Assembly: GCA_035610365.1 (NCBI GenBank)
Contig: CM069436.1
Coordinates: 90,893,912-90,957,911 of the forward strand
From: Aquatica leii
Lineage: Eukaryota > Arthropoda > Insecta > Coleoptera > Lampyridae
Direction of reading: 5' to 3'
Length of the DNA: 64,000 bases
The translations under genes were made by a program, and so were the position numbers. Under the pieces are notes generated by a model, which saw only the letters and a list, made by a program, of their open reading frames with translations, was not told the origin of the DNA and did not search any database. Below are positions 24,185 to 36,059 of the stretch, one piece after another (position 1 is the first letter of the stretch; each line of letters starts with the position of its first letter).

Positions 24185-27100
24185 TTGAAACAAAATCACA
24201 AACCATTTCTCAAAAAGGACTCAGTGGGAACATTTTTTGCGACGAGCAATGCTAATTGTCCACAGTGTAAAGGAAATCACTATCTTTATAAATGTGATGC
24301 ATTTTCTAGGTTACCAGTTAAGGATAGGTATAACAAAGTAAAAGAGTTCCGCTTGTGTTTTAACTGCCTTAGTCATAATTACAAAGAAAATTGCAAATCT
24401 TCTTCCAATTGTAGAATCTGCAAAAAAAGGCATCATACTACAATTTGTTTCTCGCATAAAGTAAACAAGTCTGGTCTGGATTCCAAACTTATCGAAACCA
24501 ATCCTCAAACTTCAGATAATCTTATAGTCGAGTCGTCTATCGACAGAGATGAAACACAAGGTCCGTCTGGAAGTCAAAGCGCTTCGTCTACAACTTGTAA
24601 TTTAGCTGTTAATTCTAATGTATTGTTATCTACAGCAAAAGTAAAGGTGAAAAACGGTATATATATTTCCGAAGTACGTGTCTTATTAGATAGCGGCAGT
24701 CAAAGCAATTTCATAACCGAAAAACTCTGCAAGGAACTAAATATAAAGTCCAAACCAATTAACATTTCTGTAAGGGGAGTCGGTTGTACTACTACACAAA
24801 TAACAAAAATTGCTACTATCACCATTCAACCACTTACGAGCAAATATCAATTTGTTGCTCATTGTTTGTTTATAAGTGAAATTACTGATCAATTGCCTCT
24901 TGTATCTTTTGATAGAAGTTCATTGAGTATACTATATCATGCAAGTTTGCCCGATGATTCATTCAATATTCCAGGAAAAATCGATATCCTGTTTGGTGCT
25001 TCTTTGTATTTTAGTTTGATAAAGCCCAATCAAATTTCATTAGGCAGAGGTTTGCCTGTTATACAGGATTCAATGTTAGGTTGGCTTATTTCAGGGAACT
25101 TACCCGAGAGAATTTTAAGTAAAAATACTTCTTTTGTAACTCATGTTCATCATACCACTGTTGAGGACTCTGAGAGTTTAAAAGAGTTAAATCAATCGCT
25201 TGTTAGATTATGGGAGATTGATCATGTTAAACCCAAAACTAATTTGTCTTTATTGTCTCGAGAAGAAAAATTTGGTGAAACCCATTTTTTAAAAACTATC
25301 AAACAAGATGAGGAAGGAAGGTTGATTGTCTCATTACCTTTCAAAGGTAATCTTGCTAATCTTGGTAAATCTGAGCAGATTGTAAAAAATCAATTTTTTT
25401 GTCTAGAACGACGTCTTAGTAGAAATCCGAATCTTCGAAGAGAATATGTTGAGCAAATGAGGGAATATATCACTTTTGGTCACATGAGTAAAGTTCGGTC
25501 GAACCAGTCTATCGGTAATTTTGAAACGTTAGATTGTCCCATTCCTAGACTTTCTGTACCTAATTATTTTTTATCACATCATTGTGTGTTTAAACGAGAT
25601 TCGTTAACTACGAAGATCCGAGTCGTTTTTAATGGAAGCCTAAAGACATCTAATAATATTTCTCTGAATGATACACAGATTGTTGGCCCTCCGGTCCAAG
25701 AAAAGCTTGTAGACATTTTAATCAGATTTAGGCAATTTCAATTTGCACTTACTGGCGATATAGCTAAAATGTATCGGATGATTAAAGTTTGTGAAAACGA
25801 AACAAAACTTCAAAGGATTTTTTGGAGAGAGAGTCCTTGTGATCCATTGGAAATCTTTGAAATCAATCTAGTCACTTTCGGTACAGCTTCAGCAAGTTTT
25901 CTCGCAACCCAATGTTTGGTTTTCTTGGCTGACAAATTTGCCAGTCAATACCCTGATGGTGCACATGTCATCAAGAAATATTTTTACATGGATGATTTGT
26001 TATACAGTTGTCAATCAAAACAACAACTTGAGTCTATCAAAAAGCAAGTCACCAAAATTCTAGAGTGCGGATGTTTTATAATCAGAAAATTCCTCTCGAA
26101 TTGTTCAGAGGTAATCAAAGAAAGCAATTCTGTAACAAATTATAATTTGATTACTATTCCTCTATGTGAAAGAGCAAATGCAAAAACCTTAGGTGTTCAT
26201 TGGAACTCTGTTGAGGACAAATTTTTCTTCAATTTTCATCTAAACTTTGATGAGCAGGATTATACTAAAAGAGCCGTTCTGTCATGTATAGCAAAATTAT
26301 TTGATCCGCTGGGCATTTTAGCTCCAATAATCGTTAAAGGAAAATTAATTTTACAGTCTCTTTGGCAGCGAAAGATAGAGTGGGATCAAGAGCTACCTCA
26401 AGATATGCTTAAGGAATGGCATGAGTTTAAAGGTCAATTAAGAAGCATCAATGATATTAGCGTATCACGTTGTTTAATCCCTTCTAATTTCAGTTGCTTG
26501 CAATTCCACGGCTTTTGTGATGCCAGTTCCATAGCTTATGGAGCTTGTGTGTATGTTAGATGTGTAACTTCTAATGGTCGAGTATATTGTAATCTTGTAA
26601 CTTCTAAATCGCGTGTAGCACCACTGCACACCGTTAGCATTCCACGTTTGGAACTTTGTGCTGCTGTTCTACTTGCCGAGTTATCAAATGATGTTCTAAA
26701 AAACTTTGATATTCCCTTCGAAAAAGTGTTTTATTGGACGGACTCCATGGTTGCTCTTAATTGGATCAATTCTGCACCTAACAGATATAAGGTCTTTGTA
26801 GCTAACCGCATAGCTGTTATCCAAGAGTTAACGAACATTTGCGATTGGCGACATGTATCTTCTCAACACAACCCGAGTGATTTAATTTCTAGAGGAGCCA
26901 ACCCAAAGGACTTGTGTGATAATAAGTTCTGGTTTCATGGTCCGCATTTTTTGAGCATGTTTGACAACAGTTTTGAAATATCAACACCACGTGAAGTAAA
27001 CGAAACTACTGAGGCCAAGAAATCAAATCTTTGTTTTTGTAGTCAGACAACCAATTGCCTAAACATTTTTAAGCGATTTTCTTCTTTAACCAAATTAAAA

Positions 27101-28523
27101 AAAGTATTTGCATACGTCCTTCGATTTATTAATAATTGTAAAATTACTAAACGCAGTCGAAAAAATAGTCATCTTACTGTTCAAGAGTTAAAACAATCTA
27201 CAGAGAAGTTGGTGCATCTCTGTCAACAAGAAGTTTTCGCCCAAGAGCTACAATGTTTGCAAAAGAGAATTCAAATAACATCATCTTCTATTCGACTATT
27301 AGATCCCTTTTTGGACGACAGTGGGTCCATTAGAGTAAGTGGTCGGCTTGCACGTTCGAATTTTAATTTTGACAAGAAGTATCCTTTGCTTCTTCCCAAT
27401 AATCATGTTTTGACTAGGTTAATCTTCAATTATTTTCACATAACTAATCTTCATTGTGGTCCTCAACAACTTTTATCCATAGTGAGAGAAGCATTTTGGC
27501 CAATACATGGAAGGAATACTTCAAAGCTAGTAGTTAGAAAATGTATTTCTTGTATAAAAGCTAGTCCTAAATTTAATCACCCTCTAATGGGAAATCTACC
27601 TTCAAACCGAGTATTACCAAACATGCCAGCGTTCTATAACGTAGGTTTGGACTACGCCGATCCAATCTTAATAAAAGATCGCAAAACCAGAGGAGCCAAA
27701 TTGATAAAAAGCTACATTTGTATTTTCATATGTCTTTCCACGCGTGCCTTGCATCTAGAACTAGTTAGTAACTTATCTACAGAGTCTTTCCTAAACGTAT
27801 TATACAGATTTATCGCAAGCAGAGGTATACCGTCAAGTATTTTAAGTGATAATGGTAGAAGATTTGTTTCAATTTTTTAAAGATAAGCATGTTCAAAGTA
27901 CCATAATCGATAAGTTAAGTGAAAAACAAATTAAATGGGATTTTATTACACCTAGAGCACCACATGAAGGAGGTCTCTGGGAAAGAGCAGTGAAGTCTAC
28001 TAAATTTCATTTATATAGAGTTTTAAATAACACTCATCTTGATTACGAGGACCTTTATACAATTTTAACAAAAATTGAAAGTGTTTTAAATAGCAGACCT
28101 TTATCAACGTTACCTAATGATAGCCAAGATCCAAGTCCATTGACCCCAGGAGACTTTCTTATCCTACGTACGATCAATGCTTTGCCAGAACATGACTTTA
28201 ATCAAATTCACCCAAATCGTATTCGTCTGTTTAACCGAATGCAACAAATAGTACAACATTTTTGGTCAAGATGGTCGCGCGAGGTTGTGCCTGAATATCA
28301 ACGTCGTGTAAAATGGTTTCAACGTCTGCCTAACCTTGCACTAGTTGGACATGTTGTACTCATTCAAGAAGATAATCTACCTCCTTTGCAATGGCCATTG
28401 GGTCGTATCGTGAAAACTCATCAAGGAGATGACAATATTATCCGTTCTTTAACAATCAAATTAAGTAACGGAAGAGAAATTAAACGATCAATACATCGTG
28501 TGTGTATTTTACCAGATGATTGA
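24185..28523 (+). pseudogene. pol region of BEL/Pao element (zinc knuckle, PR, RT, RH, IN)
   Basis: A 1231-codon open stretch (24185-27880) is followed by a further open stretch ending at 28523. Order along the protein: a Cys/His knuckle with CPQCKGNHYLYKC near residue 21; the retropepsin-type LLDSGSQSNF near residue 167; reverse transcriptase with FALTGDIAKMYRMI and the YMDD box at about residue 601 (25985-25996); RNase H beginning FHGFCDASSIAYGA; the integrase zinc-binding region with HCGPQQLLSIVREAFWP; and an integrase core with LDYADPILIKDRK and later PHEGGLWERAVKS. The C-terminal integrase segment closes the region. Broken; not a functional polyprotein as it stands. Confidence 0.92.
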
Positions 28524-28710
28524 GAGTTGTAAGCCATTTAAAGTTTGTAATTTTAATGTTTTTCAATGAAAGTATTCTTGTTTATTTTGTAGTTAAATGT
28601 AATACTTTAGTTTTTTGTTTTTTGTTGCCATTTGTATTTTTCATCGTTTTTTTGTATTATGTGACATGTAATTGTATTAGCTTTAGTTGAAACGCCTCTA
28701 GGTCATTTCA

Positions 28711-28720
28711 AGGTGGCCGC
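28711..28720 (+). other. purine-rich tract before 3' LTR
   Basis: AGGTGGCCGC directly precedes the 3' LTR start. In LTR elements this position primes plus-strand DNA synthesis. Confidence 0.5.
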
Positions 28721-28941
28721 TGTTAATAATTGTGCAAAAGGAATGTGTGTTGCCCAGTAAAAGGTGTGTATTTTATATATAACTTGAAAAGTGTGCGTAC
28801 TTGAAATCACGTTGGTAATAGAGTTTTTTTTTGTTATTATTATTTTAATTAACGACAGAACAATGTTTGTATAAGTATAAAAAAAAATAAAAGTATTTTT
28901 TTTACATAAAAACTGCGTTTTAAATCCAAAACTTAATTACA
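28721..28941 (+). repeat. 3' LTR of BEL/Pao element
   Basis: Near-identical to the 5' LTR and followed by the target duplication GTTTC at 28942-28946. Confidence 0.95.
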
Positions 28942-29370
28942 GTTTCTATAAATCTATCTTTCTTTTCCTTTTGTAGTAAAAATTTTTGTTTACAAAATGT
29001 ATTGTCTTGTTGATATAAAAACATGACTTTTGCCTTAAAAAAATTGTTCATAAAATTAGTTTATCTTGTATTTATGTTTTTTATTATAGCGATCGCTCCA
29101 ACTCAACGCTAATAAAATGTTAAACCTCTAAATCAGAGGTTCCCAAACTTTTTTCTATCGTAGACCCCTTTCCATGTTTTTCGGTATTGGGTTGGTAAAT
29201 TTCTAACTGTAGTAAAGTTTAGTGGTTAAAACTTAAAGTAAAAACACATGTTAAGTTTTGTACATTTTTTAATTAAATTTAAATTAAAACTACTCAAAAT
29301 AAAATTTTGTATCTGTTATATAAAATATACGTAACATAAAATAAACTAAGCAATAAGTAAATGTTTTTAG

Positions 29371-29524
29371 TGAGAAGGATGAACCTGATGCTTTAATAAT
29401 AAATTATCAACATTTGGCGTCAATCTTGTAAGGTTTAATTTCAAATCTCTTCGGCTAATGATGTCCAGTCTATTTCCTTTTTTCGTTAAGATATTGGTGA
29501 CAGCGCTGAACCCCCTTTCCACTA
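29371..29524 (-). pseudogene. hAT transposase C-terminal (dimerisation) fragment
   Basis: The minus strand reads ERGFSAVTNILTKKRNRLDI, then ISRRDLKLNLTRLTPNVDNL and LLKHQVHPSH. The ERgFSavt...K.RNRL block is the conserved C-terminal hAT dimerisation region, as in ZBED5-like domesticated proteins and their source transposons. Only about 50 codons remain; upstream sequence is replaced by the nested inverted repeat. Confidence 0.8.
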
Positions 29525-29533
29525 GCTATGACG

Positions 29534-30340
29534 ATGGAAAAAAGTTTTGTTTAGACTTTAGAATTTGTCACTTTGTAACTGAATTGGTTATCAGTAAGAC
29601 TATAACATATTCTTATAGGAAATTTAATGCTCTACAAATCTTATATTTTATAATTTTTTTGTAAATCTCCTCCTTCAAAAGTTATTAAAGATTAAAGTTA
29701 AACCCTCAATAAATTTCATCATTTTTTCAAATAATGTAAAATAAATTGAATATAAAAAAAATTATTAGAGAATTTATTAAGAATAATTGGCAGTCACATA
29801 ATTAAAATAATTTAAATTTATAAGTGAATGAATTACAATTATAATGAAATATAAAACCCCAAAAATCCAAAAAATAATTTCTCCATGTTAATTTAATAAT
29901 TTATCTACAAATATGATTATAAAAATTGATCAAAACATAAAATAAAAATAATTTCTAGTCAAAAAATTGAATAATTTTAATTTATAATACAATTAAAAGT
30001 ATGATTATTCAAAAAATATCACACTTTGATTGATGCCGCTCACGAACCGTAAAAAATTTCGAAAAACTCGTGATAGATTTTTATAGAAAATTAAATGATC
30101 TACAAAAAAAGTTCAATAACATTTTCTGATAAAGTTGATAATTTCACTGGAAATTTGAAAAAATTATTAAATTTACTTTGACCTTCAATAACTTTTGAAG
30201 GAATAGATTTACAAAAAATTTATAAGATATAAGATTTGTAGAACATTAAATTTCCTATAAGAATATGTTATAATCTTACTGATAACTAATTTAATTACTA
30301 AGGTACAAAATTCCAAAGTCTAAACAAAACTTTTTCCCAT
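29534..30340. repeat. inverted-repeat structure nested in the hAT element
   Basis: About 190 bp at 29534-29725 recurs inverted at about 30150-30340. Anchors: AAAAGTTTTGTTTAGACTTT (29541) against AAAGTCTAAACAAAACTTTT (30315); AACATATTCTTATAGGAAAT near 29605 against its complement near 30250; CTTCAAAAGTTATT near 29674 against its complement near 30185. Identity is high but imperfect. It may be a smaller foldback that inserted into the hAT copy and removed the transposase reading frame, or a local inverted duplication. Confidence 0.75.
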
Positions 30341-30618
30341 GTTAATTAAATGGGAAATCGAAATGTACGATGCAGCACACCTTAATATGAATATTAAGAG
30401 CTAAAACTTTCACAGTATTTTTTTTTTCATTTCCAATATTTTCAAAGTTCCTAAGAAAAAAAAATTGTCGATTTTTTGAAACAGTCTAATATACATTTGT
30501 CTTTTTTTAGATTTTTCATTTCATAGGCCCCCAATTTTTTTTTTGCTGACGTAGACCCCTAGCAAGATGTCATAGACCCCTGGGAGGCGATATAGACCAC
30601 TTTGGAAATCACTGCTCT

Positions 30619-30662
30619 AAATAAAAGTTTGTATAAATTATAATTTATACAAACTTTTATTT
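30619..30662. repeat. perfect 44-bp palindrome overlapping the hAT target duplication
   Basis: AAATAAAAGTTTGTATAAATT and its exact complement meet with no spacer. The left tip lies within the 3' target duplication of the hAT element. It could extrude as a cruciform. Confidence 0.85.
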
Positions 30663-33600
30663 TGATTATTTTTGATTTGATTATTGAATTGAATTATTGA
30701 AATTGACATTGATTCTGTAACTTACTTTAATTGAATTAACTCCACTTTAATAAATAGATTAAGTATTACATTTTAACAATGTTTAAAAGTTTGTTGCTAT
30801 TTTTTAATTTGCGTAATTACATTTTTTTGTAGTTATTTGTAAAAATAAATAATCCTAAGTTTTTTCGTTTATGTTTATTACAGCTAGGTTTTCAACATTC
30901 ACGAATTTAATATCCGCAAGGTTTGATTATTTGCAAATATAAAAATGCCGAAATTTTCACATTCCCAAATTGCGTATTTAATTATTTGCACACAAAAAAA
31001 AACAAAAAAGGAAATCATAAATTTGAACAATTTAAAATACGATAGAAAAAAACGAGATTTGGCATTTTTTTCAAGCAGAATAAAATGAATAGAATAAAAT
31101 TCATAAAAAATGTGGTTTTTAATAATACCTATCATTAAATTGATTTAAAAACAATTTTCCGATCCAATTTTACTGGCAAGTTTTCTTAGTTTTTATCTTG
31201 AGTTCATGCAAAGTTGTCAGGTAGTGTGCAATTGTTTAATATAAATACATTCACAGTGTATCAACAATTAAAAAAATAAGTAAAAAGCTATTAAATAAAT
31301 TGTTGCAGCTAGCGCTTCTGTCTGTGCCTTTGAAGATACACTCTAAGCGTTTGTTTACAGAATGTGTCTCTAAATCGCGTGTTTGCAGTTTTAAATTAAT
31401 AAAAGTTCAAACCAAAGCAATTTTTAATAATTTAATATTAAACAGTTTTAGTATAGGTGTAATGCATAATACTAAATTAATGAGCAAAAACATAAACATT
31501 TTGTGAAGAGAATAATTAAAAAATAGAAATATCTATTTTACAAGCGTTTAATATGCATACAACGAGGTTATTTTATAAAAGATGATGCACGCTCAAAATG
31601 TCACAGAATATTTTAACGTGATGGCGGGATTACAAAATGATTTTTTTTTCTTTATAAAGAGTGTAATTCTAAAATTTTTCTTACTCTTATTAATTTTCAA
31701 AAAAAGTTTCAACAAAGCCGGAATAACTAAAAAGACGTATTTTGGCAGTGTTATTAAAAATAATCGTAAATTCAATAGTTGGCCATGACATTAGGCGCCA
31801 ATTTAAAAAAAAAGTCAGTAAGTTGAAACAAGAATAATTTGTTTAAAAATTTATTATTACTTTAACTTTAATGTCTTTTATGTTGTGATTTTATTTAAGT
31901 TTATTTTGAAATACGCGGGTTTAGCATCAACTTACAACGTTTTCCGCCTTTATAGCTATTTACAGTTATCGTTAATACAAAGTATTTTATACTATGAGAT
32001 AGCTTTGCCATCAACTTTTGTTAATGGTTATTCTCATCGTATGTGAATATAAGGCTATAAAGCTGCTGCAGCAATTGTAGAAATACATTACTTTTCTCTT
32101 CCAACTGCTGATGAGCCCCCAAAGAGCAAAACGGTCGTGCAGTAGTTCACTTTGGTGGCATTAGCACAATTGCATTGACATTGTTTTAACCACAATGTCT
32201 TACCGTGTAACGTTTTAGAAAACGTAGTACTACTGCCGTTTCATATAAAATAAATTGCAATTTAAGTTTTGCGCAACACGAGCTCAGGCACGTATTTCCG
32301 CGTTGGGAAAGTATTGATAGTTTTCCGTGCGCGAATAAGAAAGTGGTGCAAATTTAGATTAATTCCAATGTATTTATAAATATTATTGAAAGTTTTCAAT
32401 CAATTGTAAGAAAACTTATCGCATCCGCGATTTGGTCGTATAAAAAAAGCTAAGCAAGGGTAGTAAGAAATTATTATATTCTGGTTGTAATTAAATTGTT
32501 AAAACCCTGTTCATCATAAGGGTATGTATAAGAAGGTTTTTAAGTAAATTGCTACGTGGTGATTTAGTTTTAGAGCTTTGGATAATTTTGGGGCTCCTGA
32601 TAATTTAAAAGGCTAATATAAAATTAGGATACCAAATAGTTAGTATCCACGGTGATTTTAGAAGCTAGCAGAGTTTAAGATTCCTGATAAGCGATGAGAT
32701 TTCGTTAAGCCGGATATACCTGCTTAGAGCATTCATTATGATAACAGGCCAAGCTGAATTATTAAAACAAATTTATTTTTACTTATACTAAAAATATGTA
32801 CACGTTTATAACTAACCAAACTAATTAAATAATAATAATATTTAAAAAAAAACACTTGCACTAATTTACATATAGCGCTATCACTGACACGAAGATAAGA
32901 GTCACACACTTGTTTAACACACTTAATGTTTCCGTTACAGCCAGGTACTAGGTTATTTATCTCACACGCGTTAAGTACTTATTTATTTAGACTTGAATAA
33001 TATTCTTAACACTGGCGTCTTCAAATTACGGGAAATAACTGACCAAAAATAATGTAAGGAAGATGCAGCACTCCGTGTATAAAATATCGAAAAATTTTCG
33101 ACACTATGGACATCTATGCTTGACCTAAGAACTATTTTTGTCGAATTATAGAGCGCCATCTCATAGTTATATTAATTAACATAAATACATACATTTAAAT
33201 TTTATCAATAAAACAATTATTTCAATTTAAAATACAATTTATTTATGTAAAAATTGTTGACAAAATCAGAATAAAAAAATACATAAAAAATATATACACA
33301 ATACTACAAAATTGTTTGGTTGCATTGCATAATCAATTTTTGGAATCATTGATTGTTATATAATTTGATATTTTAACAAACATCAGTCGAACAATGACAA
33401 AAAAACTAAATATAGTTATGAACAATGTACAATATTTATATAAATAACTAGTTTGGGGTAATACGTAGATTCCATTACAAAATTGATGTTTTTTATTAAT
33501 CAAATAGTTTCTATCTAAACGATTAATTTGATTAGTAATTTATCTCAACAAAAGTCTTGTATTTTTTAATATAAACAGTATTTATTTATTGAATAAGTAA

Positions 33601-33769
33601 TTTTGAAGTGAAATTTCCCATTGATTAAAAAGAAACTGAATGAGAATCATATGTTCCATTAAATTACATTAACTCAAAGAGTTGGAAAACCTTGCACCCT
33701 TAGAGATTTGTTTGAATTGATGTTTTTAATTAATTTAAATTGAATAGTATGAATTATTTTTTTCTGTAA
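30663..33769. other. AT-rich sequence without recognised gene
   Basis: Several 60-80 codon open frames look like AT-driven chance. At 33060-33084 the minus strand carries TTTTATACACGGAGTGCTGC continuing ATCT, nearly the same as 8206-8228 (TTTATATACGGAGTGCTGCA); this is the only repeat link noted. No other signal was recognised. Confidence 0.5.
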
Positions 33770-33900
33770 TAGCGCAGACTTCCACGGCCGGAATCTATAC
33801 TAAGATAAGAATGTCTTCCGGGTTTGGACCGTGTCATTGTTGTTGTAACCGAAGTTGCCAACGTTTCGCCCACTTTAGTAAGAGGTTCCATCAGGGCGTG
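33770..33900 (-). mobile_element. Penelope-like element terminal repeat relic with hammerhead-like core
   Basis: On the minus strand the sequence runs CCCTGATGGAACCTC ... GGGCGAAACGTTGGCAACTT (33896 down to about 33852), continuing into a CGGTTACAACAACAATGACA stretch. CTGATGGA (33894-33887) and GAAAC (33867-33863) stand where the hammerhead cores CUGANGA and GAAA should be. The layout is like PLE terminal repeats I know ('ctgatgaa...gccgaaacgtcgg'). The first core has a substituted last base and helix II is poor, so the ribozyme is probably dead. No PLE coding sequence adjoins it. Confidence 0.5.
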
Positions 33901-36055
33901 AGATAAATCGCAAAACTCAAACCAAGTAATCTATTGCAAAACGTGATTATAATTTTATTTACTAAATAATTCTAATTTATTTGATTAAGAGTGTGTTGTC
34001 CTGAAAACTATATAAATATTTGTGTAATAAATTTTACAAATTTTGGAGGTTTGGTGTTTTTTACTAGGACGGTATTGAATAGTTTTCATTTCCGCATATT
34101 TAGTATGATTATTTTGTTCGTTTCTGTTTATGAGTAAACAACTGCGATTCGTACGTCAAGAGGTGGCGCCCTCTAACATCTTTGATACTGTAAATTAATT
34201 CTAACATCCTCACCTTCGACTTCGAATTAGTTAAGCTTACAAATATCTAGAGTTGGATGGTTGAATATTATAAGTACCGTTTTAATTAAATTTAATTTTC
34301 TTATCATGCAAATTGGGCGGCTATTATAACCGTTAGTTTAATTAAATATATTTTAAAAGATTGAGCATGTATACGAAAAAAAGAAGATAAAAATGATTAT
34401 TATTTTTTAAATGGTATAATATAAAAATTGACGCATTTCATGAAACTGAATATTCAAAAGTGCTTCAGAAGCCCGAAACACTAAAAGACAAATATCACAA
34501 AAATGTTAAAAAAAATCAACATATCTAAGTATTGAAAATGTTTATTTTATAATAGCAAAAATACAATGAAACGAGCCCTGAAAGTCTAAGAAAAGTTCTA
34601 TTTTGTAGAATTAACTTGGTGGGAAAACAAATATCTCATGTTTAGTGAAACATTTTAAGTTTAAAATCGATACTCACGGTAGAGATATGGGTAGAATAGA
34701 ATACATCGCCATGTTTACAAAAACTTGCCAAGGTGTACCAATAGCAAGTAGTTTATTAAAATTATACAAAATCCACAGCAGTTTATTTAAATTATTTAAC
34801 AAATTAATCAAAAAACGAATCGAAAATACATTTTTTTTAACTCCTAATCAGTTTTGGAAAAACAAAGATTCTTTTTGGTATAACTTGCTTGTGTATTGAA
34901 AAAAAAATTCGAAATTGACTAAACTAGGAGCTCATCCAAATAACAAGGCAAGCTAGTTCGTCTTAAATTCAACCATATTTCCAAATGGATTAACAACACC
35001 ATGTAAATGTAGTAAACAAATTAAAGAGAGAAGTTAATAAATAAGTTTCCTTAAATACAGCTTTTTGTTCAAATGCCATCCAAATGGCTCAAATTACTTA
35101 TACTAAACTTATTACATATAATAACTGCGTCTTTAATTCAAAATAAATAGTAACATTAATTATTGCTCTTTGTCTAGTAGCACAACATGTATGTACGATA
35201 TTCTAATGGTCTTAGTACAATATTTAAAGTCGGTTTAATATTGCTAGCTGTAATAGCTATATTCTTGATATTGTTAAAGTGTATAATACTAATATTCTAA
35301 AAATATACACGTACAATATTATTGATATATTTTAAAACCTTATAAATGTTTTCAAGGTTTACATGACATCAGGTAAATATTTTAATTCTAGATACTTATT
35401 GCAAGATGTAGAAAATGTATTCTAAATATTGTGAAACTATATAAAAACAATGTTATAAAAATATGTACCAACAATATCGTTCGTGTATTCTAAAGTCACA
35501 AATGTTTTTCAAAGTTTGATTGATATAAAAGTATATTATAATTATGTATAGAGCTATAATATTTATGTTTAATCAGCATCTAACTTTTTTATGCTTATTT
35601 TTGACTGTGTTTTTAAATTTACGTATTTATAGATGTTAAACGTTTTCCTTAAACTTATTTTTAATTTTTGCTAAAAAAACCTAACTCAACGTTTTGACGA
35701 TTTAAATATGTTTACTTTAAAAATTATTTTTATGTGCGTATATTTAAAAAAAAAAGGAATCCAAAATCATAGTATGTAATCTGTTAAAATATGTATAAGA
35801 AACGCAATTTAATTATTAAAAAAATTACACAACTACACAAGGCAAATATCAAATTGAGACATCTGCGTTTGAATTTAATTCAAAAACCAATTGCGTTATA
35901 ACTAAAACTATAGTAATTTTACAATAATAAACTACATTTGCTGCAAAGAAATTTTAGACAAGATTGTAATTCCGTAGTAAAATTACTAGTAATGCTAGTA
36001 GGTATTTATGATTTTAAAGGCCATTTTTTCCAAGTATTTTAATGGCATTCTAAAC
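33901..36055. other. AT-rich sequence, mostly without recognised content
   Basis: Apart from the weak reverse-transcriptase-like stretch at 34645-34899, nothing was recognised up to the LTR element. Confidence 0.5.
34645..34899 (+). pseudogene. possible LINE reverse-transcriptase fragment
   Basis: An 84-codon open frame includes LFNKLIKKRIENTFFLTPNQF, which has the pattern 'klf.kli..Ri......l...Q.GF' found after the RPISLL block of LINE reverse transcriptases. No catalytic motif is seen, and the flanks are uninformative. It may be chance. Confidence 0.3.
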
Positions 36056-36059
36056 CTGT

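Larger units (their letters stand above)
22519..28941 (+). mobile_element. BEL/Pao LTR retrotransposon, nearly complete, young
   Basis: LTRs of 220 and 221 bp (TG...CA) flank about 6 kb of gag-pol. The 5-bp target duplication GTTTC is exact (22514-22518 and 28942-28946). The LTRs differ by about four substitutions and one A-run length change (about 2%), so insertion is recent. Parts in order: primer-binding site after the 5' LTR, gag region, zinc-knuckle, retropepsin, reverse transcriptase, RNase H, integrase, and a purine-rich tract before the 3' LTR. This order, with the integrase C-terminal to RNase H, and the residue patterns are typical of BEL/Pao. The copy looks structurally whole but is broken by about three or four frame interruptions, so it is best regarded as a recent fossil. 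Confidence 0.95.
29134..30614 (-). mobile_element. hAT transposon deletion derivative
   Basis: The element begins CAGAGGTTCCCAAAC and its other end, read inversely, begins CAGTGATTTCCAAAG; both ends carry a nearby 'TAGACCCCT' block. An exact 8-bp duplication CTCTAAAT flanks it (29126-29133 and 30615-30622). The 8-bp duplication and CAG-type ends define hAT. On the minus strand a short stretch at 29371-29524 encodes the very end of a ZBED5/Buster-like hAT transposase. Most of the transposase is gone, and an inverted-repeat structure occupies the middle. The element could have moved only with transposase supplied elsewhere. Confidence 0.9.
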
